Shown: positions 11,122-32,945, numbered from the stretch's first letter. The stretch: DNA of 64,000 nt from Effrenium voratum (GCA_963377175.1 CAUJNA010001446.1:1111922-1175921), one strand, 5' to 3'. Notes: generated by a model from the sequence alone, not told the origin. Made by a program: numbers and translations.

Positions 11122-13298
11122 TTCGAACCTCAAGAAGGATGCCTGGGGATGTATACTGGGATTTATGGTTATCACCATGCTTGAAATCGGTATGGGCATG
11201 GATATAATCGTCGGATGCATTCCGCAGGATGCAGCCCATTTTCAGGCACAGGCCCCCCCTTTGAAGCCCTTTGCACCGGTTCGGCCCCAAAGAAAGCCAT
11301 TGTCTTTTTTTCCAAACCCCTTGGCCAGCACAGGTGGGCCAGGCCCCGCCTCGCACACGAAGTAGCCGGCTCTTTCCACATCCTTGCACCCTGGCGCTCC
11401 GGTGCCCGTTGATCCCCTTTTTGTCTGAGGAAAGTGCCCTCTTGAAGTCAACGAGCAAAAAGGTAGGGGGTGTGCCGTTTTAGAGTGGATCCTTCACGTC
11501 AAGGGGAGCGCCCCTCTAATATGAAAAGTTCTGAGGCTTCGCAGGATGCAGCCGCTGTGATGTTAGGCTTGTTTCTCATTAGACACGTGACACGGTACCG
11601 CTTTTCACGGGGGTACGGTCACAAGGAAGCTATGACATGGAAGTCGAAGCTTTTGTTGTTGGTGTTCTCGTGTTTGGAGACTACCGGACAACCCCATGTC
11701 AACGTGTTGGAGACAAGGCATCCACACCTGTTCATGTCACTTTACGTAAGGAAACCAAATTCGCATGGTCCAATCGAACCCCCCCTATCGAGCAGAGGTA
11801 GGGAACTTGAGGCTTCGGAAGCTACTGCTCTGAAGAGGTCGATCCACAAGCCCGCTGGGGCTGTCAGGACTTAGGGACCCGGAACCCGAAAGACCACGAG
11901 ACCCCATCAAGTTTCAAACTGCCTGCAGAATGCCAAGATAAACCCGACGAGGGCGGGGGTTGAAGGTGGTCCCTGGAAAGAACAACTTCCACGGAAGGTC
12001 CACTAGAACTTGTGGTCAAACTCAGGGAATCCTGTTTGTCGCGTTGCATTACGCGGGGAATGAAAGAGAAGTTCAGGAAATACTGAGGCAACCAGATGTA
12101 CCACTGGAAGGATCCCAATTGAAGAGGTTTATCAGTCAGCATGTGCGTTTCTTGACATTTGAGCAAAGATCTGGCTTGGTTCAACGAATTACATCAGCAA
12201 GTCAAACAGGTGTCAATATTATACCAACTCTTTCCATTTGCACGCGTCATATCTCTCTGTTCCTCAGCAATTGTGCTTCCCCGTGTTGGATGAGGATGAA
12301 CAACAATGCTAACATTGGATTCATAAATACCATTGATTTCTGAGGCGCATTTTCAGGATCCAATACTAAACAATTCTAAGCTTTGATGCGGTCCTCCATT
12401 TTCCCACATGATCTTCAAATCCCGTCTCCTCAGAGCAGCCACCCACAGCTACCTTCTCTGACAGGCCACCTTCTGCCCCCAAAACCCTTTAAATCTGAGG
12501 TTTAACCTTGTGGGGGGAGGGGGGAGCTTATTAATCCGATGTCACCGTTGTATGCTGTGAGTGCTGCCACACTTGTACTGTTGGCCAGAGACAGACGCAG
12601 TAGAGTGCTGTAGATCGTCTACTCTGAACCTTGGAGTCGGGTGTAAGTATGTTACACAAAACAACGAACTGAGGCATCCGCATTGTTCAACAACTTCCGA
12701 TGTTGCCACAGCGGCAGCAAAATGACATGAGAAGGCAATATCATGTTGTTTGCCACTCGGCAGCTGTTGCAGCAAGATGCCCTGTTTTCTCATGATGTCG
12801 CCATGACGTGACCCTGGCGTGAAAGAGTAGATGTCAGAATTGCCCATGTTTTCCTCTATCCCTTTTCTTGCGGATGCGGATTGCGCCCATTCTCTCGCGC
12901 ACAAACACACACACAGAAACGCATACATATATATATATATATATTCCATATTGTTTCTGTCTATCTAGTTGTGCGGGGGGCTAACCGGGGGGGGGTACAA
13001 TGAAATAAAGAAAAACTGGTTCTGTCCTGGACAGAGATGGAGCTGCCTAATGTTTCTGCTTGGCCCAGGTTGTTATCGTTTTCTTCGCCTGTTAGACAGG
13101 GATAGGATTGTGGCATCCTTCTCCTGGGAAACAATTGCATTTCAGTTGTGGACTGAGAAACTGCATGTTATATTTGCAAAAGAGGTGTTGTTGTTCGTTG
13201 TTAGTTGGGAGGCTAGCAACAAATATGTCTCTCTCTATATATATATATATCTTTGCATATGCATACATGTAAGCAAAAAAGGAAAAAAAGGTATCCAG
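11122..13298. other. No exon recognised upstream of the phosphatase
   Basis: About 2.2 kb between the last exon of the helical gene and the first recognised phosphatase exon. The start codon of the phosphatase probably lies here, but no segment could be assigned. It contains a (TA)n at 12929-12944 and purine-rich runs. Confidence 0.4.
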
Positions 13299-22588
<9,290 letters not shown>

Positions 22589-22734
22589 GCGCGACCGGCG
22601 AGGTTTGGGTCACAGCTGACGTTTCCTGACCCGCAGAACCCTTCCTTTTTGGTCTAGATGTGGTTTCCCCGAAGCTTTTGGGCACCTGCCAAAAAAAAAG
22701 GTATGTGGCAGGAAAGAAGGGGTTTATCTCCCCA

Positions 22735-22812
22735 CATTGGTAGTTTCCTTTGGGTTCCCTTCTCAAGGATTTGGGGAATGACCCGCTTGGGATGCCCTTA
22801 AAGGAAACTACA
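22735..22812 (+). repeat. Dispersed element with inverted-repeat ends
   Basis: Starts 'ggtagtttcctttgggttcc' and ends 'cccttaaaggaaactacaa'. The ends GTAGTTTCCTTT and AAAGGAAACTAC are exact reverse complements, giving a compact MITE-like hairpin of about 70 bp. Confidence 0.7.
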
Positions 22813-23680
22813 AGGATGGTTCAGGTTGGGGTCATACACTCATTCCCCGCCAGCAAATGTGGGCGAGGGTTCATTTCGGGGTTTGTATGGTTTATAGTCC
22901 ATTTGGGAGGGGGTGAATGTTACAGCCCGAAAATGACTGGTGGTTGCACAAACCCAGTGGTTGAAGTTCATCAAGGGGTGCCCAGTTAAGATTCAGATCC
23001 ATATGGCCCGCGTTTTCGACGGTTCCGCCCTATGCTGCCTTGAAGATAGCCGGGAAACCAAGCTGCCGTCCTTTGGGTCACAGGCCTGATGTTTTGCGTG
23101 GTCTCATTGGTTCTCTTGACTACCAATCAAAATCTGGGTTCCTGCAATGTTTGGGTACGCTTGAAAGGATTCCCTTGGTTTGAAAAGCTGAGACCGGAGT
23201 CCACGACACCAAGGGAACCGCGCAATGGTTGCAGAGTCGAGCTTTGGTTCTGGTCTCCCTTTTCCGGCAAGGCTCTTTTAGCCAGGTTTGGGCTTCTTGT
23301 TGAGTAGCTAGATGCGAAACTTGGCATATACATCCGGAAAAGCCTGCTCAATGGCTCGGCAACGGTGGATGGCTAAGGAGCCACAATGGCTAAGGAGCTA
23401 CGCCAGAGCAAACGTGTGAAGCACTCGCACAGATGAGCTGCAAACACTTGGAAGTTGAGTTAGAAGTGAGCAATGGGCATGTGGACCCCCCCAAAATGGT
23501 AGCTATCCTCTTAAGTTACCTACAATTCACACACACACAAACACATACGCACAGCAATGATTTTTGAATTGAAGAGTCGCAGTTAGCTGGATGTTGTTGA
23601 CAAGCGCTAGAGACACACTAGCAAACTAGTGCACAAGTGGCTTAGTGACATGCGCCAGTGCAGTGTGCCAGTATGGTGTG

Positions 23681-23770
23681 CGAGCACGCGAGTAGACTGT
23701 GCGAGTACGCGAGTAGACTGTGCAAGTGAACTTTGCGAGCGTGCGAGTGGACGGCCAGTGAGCGGACGAG
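23681..23770 (+). repeat. Short tandem, unit about 20 bp
   Basis: Repeats of 'gcgagtacgcgagtagactg' with drift, followed by further GCGAGTG/GCGAGCG units. Confidence 0.6.
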
Positions 23771-24041
23771 TGAACGCAACGAGTAACTCGAACACTTGCA
23801 CGATCCACTCTCACACTGTCCACTCGTAGGGAAACACACACACATTATATATATATATATATATTTGTTGGAGACCCTATTGTTGGCATGCGGTTGCAAG
23901 TCCTTTCATCCGCTCGCTTGCACGCTCTCACGCCCTACTCGCACACTGGACTCACGAACTCGCACGTCGGTGCTCGCGCAGGTTTTGTGTCCGACTAGCT
24001 TATTTTTTGTCGAATCCGGCTAGACAGTCTAAGGGTCAAAG

Positions 24042-24108
24042 CAGCGACCCGAGTTGGCCAGTGCAATCGCGGATGTGTCGCTGGAGTGCTTTTGGATGCT
24101 TTTGGCTG
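24042..24108 (+). CDS. Candidate exon of an unidentified gene
   Basis: After 'gtcaaag|' reads RPELASAIADVSLECFWMLL with a possible GT donor ('TTGGCTG|gtggcc'). The helical character is good but the acceptor is weak. It may belong to the gene ending at 25665. Confidence 0.4.
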
Positions 24109-25373
24109 GTGGCCCTAAGCAACTCAGGGGGCCAAGTGCGATGCTAAGATTGGAAAAGGTAATAGTGTGGTAACAAAGGGATGGGATAGAGAGGAAGAAA
24201 AAAATCGAAAGCCATGTGACCGCTTGCGTCAAGCACTACAAAGCACGTTTTGTTTGTGTCTGTATGAATGGTTCTACAAGTCGCCAGGCGGTTCTCTTTC
24301 AGCCATTCAAATTCTGTACTTAGACTTGGCGGATAGTGGCAAGCCCTACGATGTGTCGATTCCACTCAAGCCCTGCAGTTCGCCATTGGACAACTTCAGT
24401 GGCTTCAGTTCAGAGGTCCTCTCCTCTTTGCACTGAGATGAAGGCAACTCTGCGGCTTTCTGCCAATGGCAAGGGGCCAGTTCTTTGGCGAGGAAGGCCA
24501 TGCGATCAATTGGTGAGCAACGAGGAAGAGTCTAGATGCATTGCTCACCGAGCCCATTCTGTGAGGCATAGCTAGTTGTTCATTTCAGTCTTTCAGAAGT
24601 GACTTGATCATAGCTGGGCATGTTTGTGCAACGATGTCTCCAGAGCAAGAGCAGGTGGCTGATTCCAAGACACAAGGCAATTGTGGCATCCCGCGTGTCG
24701 AGACATTGACACAAAGCGGCCAGATTGCTTGTTGGGCTCAAGGATCGCTGATCCACAGCGCCCGCAATGCTCACGACTCTGTAGTCTGAGCGAGTGAAAG
24801 GCATCTCACTTGCATTGATAGATTGAATGGACTGCAGCCGCCAAGTAGAATCTAGGGAATGATATGCACATGGGGCAATGTTCCGTCGCTGGCCATGCTG
24901 GCCTGAAGTCAGCTTGCGTGTCATTGTTTCCGCTGGTGCAGTGAGTGCTGGGCAAAAAAAGGGGCGTGGTGAACTTCATTTGAGCTTAGCTCTTCCATGT
25001 GTTGTCAGTGGAACCACCTTGGGTTTCTCCAGCCTCTGATATCAACAGGCAGAGCCACTCAGATGGGGCTTGCAGCATCAAACGCGGAGGTCGCTGGACA
25101 AGGGGCCGTTTTAAGAGGATGGTCCACCAACGCCCCCCTGTCCACTTCCATAGTTGGAAAGAGGAAACACTTGGGTGAGACATGGCGCGATTTCTCCATT
25201 TGGGTCAGGTCATCCATGGTCATCCCCTTTACCAAGGGAATTCTGCCAGTTTCCACCCAGTTGCATCCTCTTCCCAACCGTTGAAGGGGGAGGATCTTCC
25301 AAGACCTGAGGGCAGTTCACCACTGGCATGGAAGGCATCCACCCGCTGCATCAGCACAGACATCGGCTTGCAG

Positions 25374-25394
25374 GACCTCGAGGCAGCTGTAGAG
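25374..25394 (+). CDS. Candidate micro-exon (21 nt)
   Basis: 'cttgcag|' then DLEAAVE and 'gtgtgt'. It joins in phase 0 to the terminal exon at 25603 (AAVE-VIVEQVN). Short, so supported only by its borders and phase. Confidence 0.4.
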
Positions 25395-25602
25395 GTGTGT
25401 TGGGGAACCTTCCGCTGGAGGGTTTTGAAGGGAGGCAGAAGTGAAACCAACCATTTCCCGGAAGGGAGGGGGGGTCTTCTGAGACATATTCAGGTTGGCA
25501 TGAAAGCCTGTTTGTTGTTGTTTGTTTCGTTTGGGTGTGCGGGGGCCTGGGTTGGAAAGAATACGGACCAAGACAGATGGCCATCAACACTGCATTTGTC
25601 AG

Positions 25603-25665
25603 GTGATCGTGGAGCAAGTCAACATTGCAGCAGGCCAAGCTGTGGGGAGCGGCGCAAGCGAGTAG
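25603..25665 (+). CDS. Terminal exon of an unidentified gene
   Basis: Acceptor 'tttgtcag|GTG', reading VIVEQVNIAAGQAVGSGASE followed by TAG at 25663-25665. The family is not recognised. Confidence 0.55.
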   Translation: MIVEQVNIAAGQAVGSGASE

Positions 25666-25914
25666 CTGATTTGGTCAGCTCTTGGTTTGCCTCGGTGTGC
25701 TAGACCTTTTGCAGGCCAGCAATGTGCGGGGAATTGTGCGATTAACTCGAAGCATGCAACCATGCTGCTTTTTGATACTTGCAGTGTTCAGCGATATCAT
25801 GCGAGATCCAAGTGGTCCGAGTCTTCAATGGTCAAGTTTCTGTCATACCTTTCAGGCACTGGCCCAGGAGTGCTTTGCGCAGTTTCCTCTCTGCTATATT
25901 TAGGCTGCGCCTGC

Positions 25915-26025
25915 CTTCCTTCCTTCCTTCCTTCCTTCCTTCCTTCCTTCCTTCCTTCCTTCCTTCCTTCCTTCCTTCCTTCCTTCCTTCCTTCCTTCCT
26001 TCCTTCCTTCCTTCCTTCCTTCCTG
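25915..26025 (+). repeat. (CCTT)n microsatellite
   Basis: About 27 near-perfect CCTT units, giving a strict polypyrimidine strand. Translations PSFL and RKEG repeats are artefacts. Confidence 0.98.
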
Positions 26026-26493
26026 CTTCGTGGTGCTTGACATTGCTTGATTCCGTTGATCGGTTGGTCTGTTGGGGAGCAAAACCTGAAATTAGTTTAC
26101 GGTACATGAATGACGTTGTGAGTCAGCATGGTAATGTTGTGTTTGTGTGTGTGTGTTTTGTTTGCTTGATTTATCTTTATTGTGTTGGCCCAGGTATGTG
26201 TTGTCAAACGAGTTTGTTTGTTGCAGTGTTGGTCGTGCGATGGTGTTTGTGTGCGTGTGTGGTTTGTCTTGTTTGGCTTTGTTTGCCTTCGTGAATCTGC
26301 CGGTTGTGCGTTCAGTGTTTGGTGTGTTTATTTCTTATTTTGCGTGCGTGCGTGCGTGGTGCGTCGGAATGGGTGCGTGTGCACATGGGTAGGAGCGTGG
26401 GTGTATGTGCGTGTGTGCTGCGCATGCTTGCGGGCGTATGTGCGTGCGGGCGTTGAAGTTGGGCTATTTTGATTTCCTGTGTTTGTCTGGGGC

Positions 26494-26575
26494 TGAAGCT
26501 TGGCGGAGCATGCTGCAGGTGCCGTGGATGCTCTTGCAGCGGGGCGCCAAGTCGGATCAGCGGACCCTCTTGGAA
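26494..26575 (+). CDS. Candidate exon of the Arg-rich gene
   Basis: Reads AWRSMLQVPWMLLQRGAKSD then QRTLLEI with G/C-ending codons. Exact borders are not clear; an internal 'CTGCAG|gtgccg' would split it. Confidence 0.45.
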
Positions 26576-27986
26576 ATATTTGTTCAGTTCTTGGCTCAGT
26601 TAGTTTAGCTTTGGCTCATTTGGTCAAGCCCTTGATCAACAGACTTGCCGAGATCTCTTGGGCGTAATTGAACCTCCATTGTCAAGCAGTGGGACCGAGA
26701 ATGGTAGAACCTTCCTCAGTTGAAGAAGCGATTAATCCACCAGTAGGGCATCAATCCCGAAGTAACATGGACACTCTTCCAAAAGACTTGTTTTGGAGGA
26801 AGGGGTACCATTGGTCCAATGAAGGATAAGTTACCATCTCCCCAAGCCATTGGTTTGGGCTGGTCAGTCACTCAAAGCACAGCTGGCGCGACCAGCGTTT
26901 TGGAGGTTTCATGGTGAGGGCAAAGACGCAATACGCCAACACCGGCAAGTGCAAGCTTGTTCATGCGATGTTTGTTGTGCCGTTGTGTGCTCCCTGAACA
27001 TCGCCCAACATATTAAAAAGATTCGTTCAAATTCAATAGTTTCCGGTTTAATCTTCATCTACAGGAGTGTCACGCTGTGGTCTTAGACTCGTTGAATTTG
27101 TCCACGCAATCTCGGTTTATCCACTTAACAATGCTGCAGAGAGGAGGCGAGGCGGTTGCAGGCCAATGCACCGGCAGCTTGCCGACAGCCAAAGACAAGT
27201 TTAGATATTCCTTCTTCTCATTGACAGGTAGCAGTAGACCACTCTTATTTAGTTAAAGAGGTATGTCAGCATGTTGGGGCCCGTATCAGGATAGTTCAGA
27301 ATTGCGTCCAGCTGCGACCGCCTGCTTGGAGGGTGCTGATGATTCGTCCGATGGCATTTTGTAGCTTCTCGACATTGCCCATGAATTATTTGGTACAGTT
27401 CTTTTGAGGGAGCAGGGTTCGGCGAAGAGAGCCCTGTGACTTTGATCACGTTCGGGCCAGGGGCTCCTAGTCTTGCGCTTGGCATAAGTCAAGCTCTTTC
27501 ACATCCCACAAAGACCATTATGAGGAGTCGCTACCTTCGCACCATTGCCTTGAGGCAGATTCGGTTGGCGGCTTTGACGCCGAGGCGGAAAGTGAATGTA
27601 TGGAATTTGGATTGTGGAGGTTGGCGCCTGCTCTCTTTTATACTACGAGATGCTCATGATTTGTCCTATGAATGGAGGGGGCGTTGGAGGGTTCCCAGTA
27701 TTTTTTCACGGTGGTGTCACCCGCAGTTCCTTTGCAGTTGCTTCTGTGCTGTCAATTGGACAGCAGGCATGCGATGCCAGCATGGAGAAGCTGCGCAAGG
27801 CCAGTGGGGGGTTGGGGTTTGGTGGGTGCGGTCTGAAACATTTGGGCAAGGCTTAAGGCCACCCCTTGGACCACTGAAAGGCTCAGTTAACCCGGTTTCT
27901 GAACTGGTTCTCGGAAAACGCTGGGTTTGAGGCTGGCCGACCTTTCAAGGCTGCGCAAAGCTAATTTCACGAGTGAGCAGCGCTGA
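26494..27986 (+). CDS. Gene span: unidentified Arg-rich protein, exons partly resolved
   Basis: A series of GC-rich + strand islands with helical translations: AWRSMLQVPWMLLQRGAKSD at about 26494-26575, EARRLQANAPAACRQ near 27140-27185, LRQIRLAALTPRRK near 27552-27594, ACDASMEKLRK near 27770-27802, and the terminal exon at 27932 (LADLSRLRKANFTSEQR, TGA at 27984-27986). Only the last exon has secure borders. The frames of the middle pieces are ambiguous; for example ADSVGGFDAEAE overlaps the LRQIRL piece. No family was recognised. Confidence 0.45.
27932..27986 (+). CDS. Terminal exon of the Arg-rich gene
   Basis: Acceptor 'ggtttgag|G', then LADLSRLRKANFTSEQR and TGA. A similar CTGCGCAAR segment (KLRKAS) occurs at 27786, suggesting a repeated helical motif. 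Confidence 0.55.
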
Positions 27987-28496
27987 TAGGGGTTATAGCA
28001 AAGCCGATATACACCTTTGGACTCATCTTAGTAGAACCATTGTCAAGTCGGTGTTGGTGACTGCTCAAGAGCATTTGCCACCTCCATGGAGAAGCACCGG
28101 CTAGACAGCCAGCTGCATGCTTCTGGGCTACTTTTCCTGGAGTCTTGACTTGTCCTTCTCGGCTATCAGAACTTCTGGCGAACACTTGTTTGAGTAGGTT
28201 TCACTTTTTAAAGCCTGTTGCTGGTGGATGCCATCAGTTTTCTGGCATTGAGAGAGTGAGGCAGGTGCCTCAGAGGTGCCTCACCAGAGTTTTGGCGAGT
28301 TTCGAGCTGTTGTCTGGATATTTGCCTTCTCTTTGATTGTGGTGCCATCACGGGCCGTACAGTTCTCGTGCGTCCTTGGGAGAGTCTTTGGGAAAGTTCA
28401 GGCAAACGCCAACGTGTTTTGATAACCCGTGGAACACCCCTCAAATCGGGGAGCCAAACTGGAGGATTTCCCATGTACAGTTCCGCGCGCGCTGAG

Positions 28497-28562
28497 GCGG
28501 TGCCAATCCTCACGAGCTTCTTTCCTTGTGAGGAGTTGTCCGCCGTGATGGATGAGACAGAG
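28497..28562 (+). CDS. Candidate exon of an unidentified gene
   Basis: Acceptor 'gcgctgag|GCG', 22 codons reading AVPILTSFFPCEELSAVMDE then TE, GC donor 'ACAGAG|gcggtg'. Upstream sequence is repeat-like and not coding. Confidence 0.5.
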
Positions 28563-28904
28563 GCGGTGGCGTTTGTGTTTTCAATGCCGTGGTTTGCCTG
28601 TTTCCCAACATGAAAACTAGGCTAGGTAAACGATTGCTCCCCCCCGGCCCAGAGATAGAAGCCCAACCTCTGGTGACATTTGGCAACAGATGCGATTGAT
28701 TTGTACAGCCTTGCATGCATGTCACTCCTGAAGCAGGCAGGCCACTTAGCACAAGGTTGTTTGCCAAGGACAAAGGGAATGATAACAGACGTTGTGGGTC
28801 AGCGAACCCGGCAGGTTTCCCCTCACTCCCCGCAAATGGTTGACACTTTCAAGCAGCATAGTGACCCTTTCTAATCGTAGTCTTTGCTGCACGGGATTGT
28901 CTTT

Positions 28905-28950
28905 GTTTGAGGGTAGCCCTTTTCAGGTTGGTGAAAAGGAGAAAAAAAAG
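28905..28950 (+). repeat. Dispersed element fragment
   Basis: 'gtttgagggtagcccttttc' followed by 'aggttggtgaaaagg'. It resembles the copies at 21738 and 101-115. Confidence 0.35.
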
Positions 28951-28999
28951 TTCGGCATTTTTGGAGTCTCCGTACTTGACACATACCCATCTCCCCCAG

Positions 29000-29067
29000 T
29001 GGCGCTGGACGGGGCCAGATTTCGCTGCCAGGCGGCACTTCGGCAACTGGAGTCACAAGCAGAATGA
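29000..29067 (+). CDS. Terminal exon of an unidentified gene
   Basis: Acceptor 'ctcccccag|TG', reading ALDGARFRCQAALRQLESQA then E, TGA at 29065-29067. Good polypyrimidine acceptor and helical sequence. Probably the same gene as the exon at 28497, with one exon unresolved between them because the phases do not join directly. Confidence 0.6.
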
Positions 29068-29186
29068 TGCGCTGTGAACACAATCAAAATCATGTCAATC
29101 CAATCAGATCAATATACTTTAGAGCCTCCGGCTCACCCCTCTACAGAAAAAGGGTCCTTGTTCTAACCTCTCTAGTGGAGGACCTA

Positions 29187-29352
29187 GTCTCTCTCTCTCT
29201 CTCTGTCTTTCTGTGTCTCTCTTTCTCTGTCTCTTTTTTTTTCTCTCTCTCTCTCTCTACCTCTCTCTTTCTCTGACTCTGGCTCTGTCTCTGTCTCTCT
29301 CGCTTTCCCTCTTTCTCGCTCTCTGTGTCTCTCCCTCTCTCTCTCTCTCTCT

Positions 29353-29383
<31 letters not shown>

Positions 29384-29418
29384 GCTCCCGCTCCCTGCCC
29401 TGACTCTCTCTCTCTCTC

Positions 29419-29479
<61 letters not shown>

Positions 29480-29526
29480 CTCTGGCTCTGTCTCTGTCTC
29501 TCTCTCTCTCCCGTTCCCTGCCCTGA

Positions 29527-29570
<44 letters not shown>

Positions 29571-29572
29571 GC
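29187..29572 (+). repeat. (CT)n microsatellite
   Basis: About 385 bp of CT dinucleotides with TCTG/CCCTGCCCTGA interruptions; the 'gctcccgctccctgccctga' interruption appears twice. Open frames (Ser-Leu, Glu-Arg) are artefacts. Confidence 0.97.
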
Positions 29573-29577
29573 ACGTT

Positions 29578-29915
29578 TCTCATGATGTCCCGGTCATGTC
29601 CCTTCCATTCCTTTCAACTCCCCCTTCATGTCCCTGACATTTTCTCGGTATGTCCGCTTCATTTTCCATGTATGTCCCGTTCTTCGTTGTGCCGATTGGT
29701 TTCCTTGTGCTTTGTTTCCCTTTCATTTTTTTTGCACTCCCCTTGTTTTCATATCTGTCCCTTTCATGTCCCTTTCAGTTCCCCTTTGTTTCCCTTTCAT
29801 CTCCCGTTGTTTTCCTGTCATGTCGACTTCCTATTTCCTCCTCTCATTTCCTTGCACTTCCTTGCATTTCCCCTTTGCTCCCCAGTATGTCCCGCAAAAA
29901 AAACGGTGTTTCTAG
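29578..29915 (+). repeat. Degenerate ATGTCCCTTTC pyrimidine block
   Basis: Loose tandem units such as 'catgtccctttcagttcccc' and 'tgtcccttccattcctttc', about 75-80 % pyrimidine, connecting the CT microsatellite to the AT-rich island. Confidence 0.7.
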
Positions 29916-32337
29916 CGTTTTCGCAAAGAGACATCGAGTTTTTCCAGATTTTCGGCAAAGGGAGGCAGGAAGCCCAAGCCAGCAAAAGAGCCGGCAGGGG
30001 AATCGGGCTTGGGACCGTTTTGCGACCGACTGCCCGAAGACTACATTTGATGGAAGGTCACTAAATGACCGCGCTAAATTATATAATATATATTAGATAT
30101 ATTTTAACATTAATTATTCTATATAGAGTATTATGATATAAATTATATTGAATATTATATATATATTATTAATATTATAATATATTTGATTATATATTAT
30201 AATGAAATTAATATTAATTATAATAATATATTTTAATATTTATATTATTATGAAAATTTAATATAATAAATATATATAAAGGAAATATAAAATTAAATAT
30301 AATTATATTTATAATATTTTACATTATGAAATGAAGATAATTATGTGTAAAGAAAATTACATCCTAATAATAATTATGTTATGTATTGTTGGGTAAGATT
30401 ATATGAAGGTTTTATTAAAATATGTTATGAAGGCGATAAATGTCTATAAATTATATGAATTATAAAAATAATATTATATTGATGGAATTATTATTCTAAA
30501 TTTAATTAATTGGTAATTTTTAGAATTTATGATTTTGAAAATATAATTTATATATTATTTAAATTCATAATTGTTTTATTTTATACTTTAATACTAATAT
30601 AATTAATTTATATTTATATATATTTATTTTGGAATTAACTTAATTTTATTATGAAAAATATAAATTAATTAAATTAATCCATATTAATAATATTCGATTG
30701 TATATTATATATATATATTATAAATATATAATTTTATAATTATATATATAAATATATATAATAAATTTATATATGGAAATTAACACAAAAAAAATATATA
30801 TATAACCATATTAATAATTAAATATAATATATATATTTAGATTAAAATTATAGAATATTATATGTATTTAATATTTTATTTTAAAAAACTATAGAATCCA
30901 TATTGATAAATATGTATTTTAATGTAATGAGATATAAATATATATAATATAATTGATAATTTAATAAATTTAAGATATTATAATATTTATTGTTTTAAAT
31001 AATATTAAATAATTCTTAATATATATATAAATATATATATATATATTAAATTATATTTCGCTACTAAAATATATCTAATATACAATAAACATAATTAAAA
31101 TAAATAATTTCAATATTTATATATAGTTTTTTATTTTAAATATATTAATATAATAAAAAATACAAATAAAGAAAGAAAAAATCTAGAAATAATGAAAATT
31201 AAATTATTCAAATATTTAGAATATGTTTTTTGTTTTTATATAATAATTATTTAAAATTATATATATCAAATTAATTATATTCATTCATATATATATATAT
31301 CGAATATTGTATAATATTATATCGATTATTGATTCAATTAAATATAATATATATTAATATAATTTCTAGAAATATATGATAATCAAATAACATAATGCCG
31401 CCCATTAAATTGATATCTTAATTAGTTCAAATTCAAACAATAATGAAAATCATTAATTTCTATTAATTCTGTAGAATTATGAAATTCAAGTTAATCAAAT
31501 TTTTAATTTGAATAAACAATATATATATATTAATTCGATATTTGCATATATTAATTAAATACATATATAAATATCTATATATGTGTTTAATAATTCGATA
31601 ATTAATATTATGATTATTGATTTTGAATTTATATATGAATAAATATATTCATTTAATATTTATATAATTCTATTGCTTATAATTTTATATATATATATAT
31701 CAATTATATAATTCAATTTTCATAATAATTATATATTTATAAAATCTTAGAACATTATTGGATTTTTTTGGTTTTTTTCAATTTCTTTAAATTTTTTATA
31801 TATTCTCTTATATATTTCCAAATTCAATTTCAAAGATATTATATATCTCCATATATATATATATACATGTGATTTGTATATATATAGAATTTAAATAATA
31901 TCTAAATATATAAATATTATATATATTAAATATAATCTATATATATATATATTATAGATTTATAAATAATCAATATATATATATCAAGAATATAATTATT
32001 TAATATATAAAAAAATTAATATTACTAATTATAATAAATTAATATATAATTATATAAATATAGATATATATATTAAATATATAATTTTATTAAATTACAT
32101 TATTTAACGATATATATAAATAAAATATAATATTTCATATATATATTAAAATTGAAAAGAAAAACATAACACATGATTTATAATCATTAATGTATAATAA
32201 TAATAAACATCTTAAAATTAATTCCACATTTAATCTATCATATTGTTTTTCTATAAATATATATTTAATTATACTATAAATATTTATTCTATAAATTTAA
32301 TCGGTTAAAATTATATATATAATTTCATTATTAAATA

Positions 32338-32540
32338 AAAAAGCAAAAAAACCACAAAAGAAAAGAAACAAAACACATATAACATACATATAAAAAACAA
32401 AACCAAAATAAAGAAACAAAAAGACAAAAAACAAAACACAAAAAAAGAAACAAAAAAAAGAGAAAGAAAGATAAAGAAAAAGATAAAGAAAAAGAAAAAG
32501 ATAAAGACAAAAAAAAAAGAATCAAAAAGAGAAAAAACAG
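32338..32540. repeat. A-rich purine tract in the AT island
   Basis: Almost only A with G or C: 'gaaaaagataaagaaaaaga' and 'aaaaacaaaaccaaaataaa' type sequence. The opposite strand gives a Phe-rich frame that is not credible as a gene. Confidence 0.85.
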
Positions 32541-32665
32541 AGATCCATGGCACGAAGAATTATTACTAGCCCTAGTTTCGGGGGAAGTCAACCAATACCC
32601 CAATAAGATCTAAGTAAATTAATCCTCATTCTATAGGCGATAAAGCGGCAAAAATCCCTCTCTCT
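32541..32665. other. Normal-composition patch inside the AT island
   Basis: About 125 bp with 'ctagtttcgggggaagtcaa' and 'ataggcgataaagcggcaaa', clearly more GC-rich than the surrounding island. It could be a conserved remnant of a gene, an RNA or a regulatory site; it was not recognised. Confidence 0.5.
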
Positions 32666-32693
32666 CTAATTCTTTCAAGAAAAAAAAAGAAGG

Positions 32694-32945
32694 AAAAAAA
32701 AAAAAAAAAAAACATATATACAATATACAATATCACAACAATAAATAAAACAAATACAAATAATCAAAAATATAAAAACCAAAATAAAAATAAACAAACA
32801 TTACCAAAAAAAAAAACACAAAAATAAACAAAAAAACACAAAAATAGAAATGCAAAACAAACACAAACACATAAAACCAAATAAAATCAAATAAAGACAA
32901 ACCAAAATAACCCAAGGCAAAAAAACACAAACACACAAACAAAGA
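32694..32945. repeat. (AAACA)-type tract in the AT island
   Basis: A(n)CA and A(n)TA units with hardly any G on the + strand. Confidence 0.85.

Larger units (their letters stand above)
22589..24041. other. Intergenic region with repeats, no exon recognised
   Basis: Contains a dispersed ggtttccc-type copy near 22735-22810, where 'ccttaaaggaaactac' pairs with the upstream 'gtagtttcctttgg'. There is also a (CA)n stretch near 23529-23555, a tandem of about 20 bp at 23681-23770 and a (TA)n at 23848-23864. Confidence 0.45.

Noticed and set aside
32311..32603. Phe/Leu-rich membrane-protein-like frames in the AT island
   Set aside because: They are the complement of an A-rich tract. Composition alone explains them.
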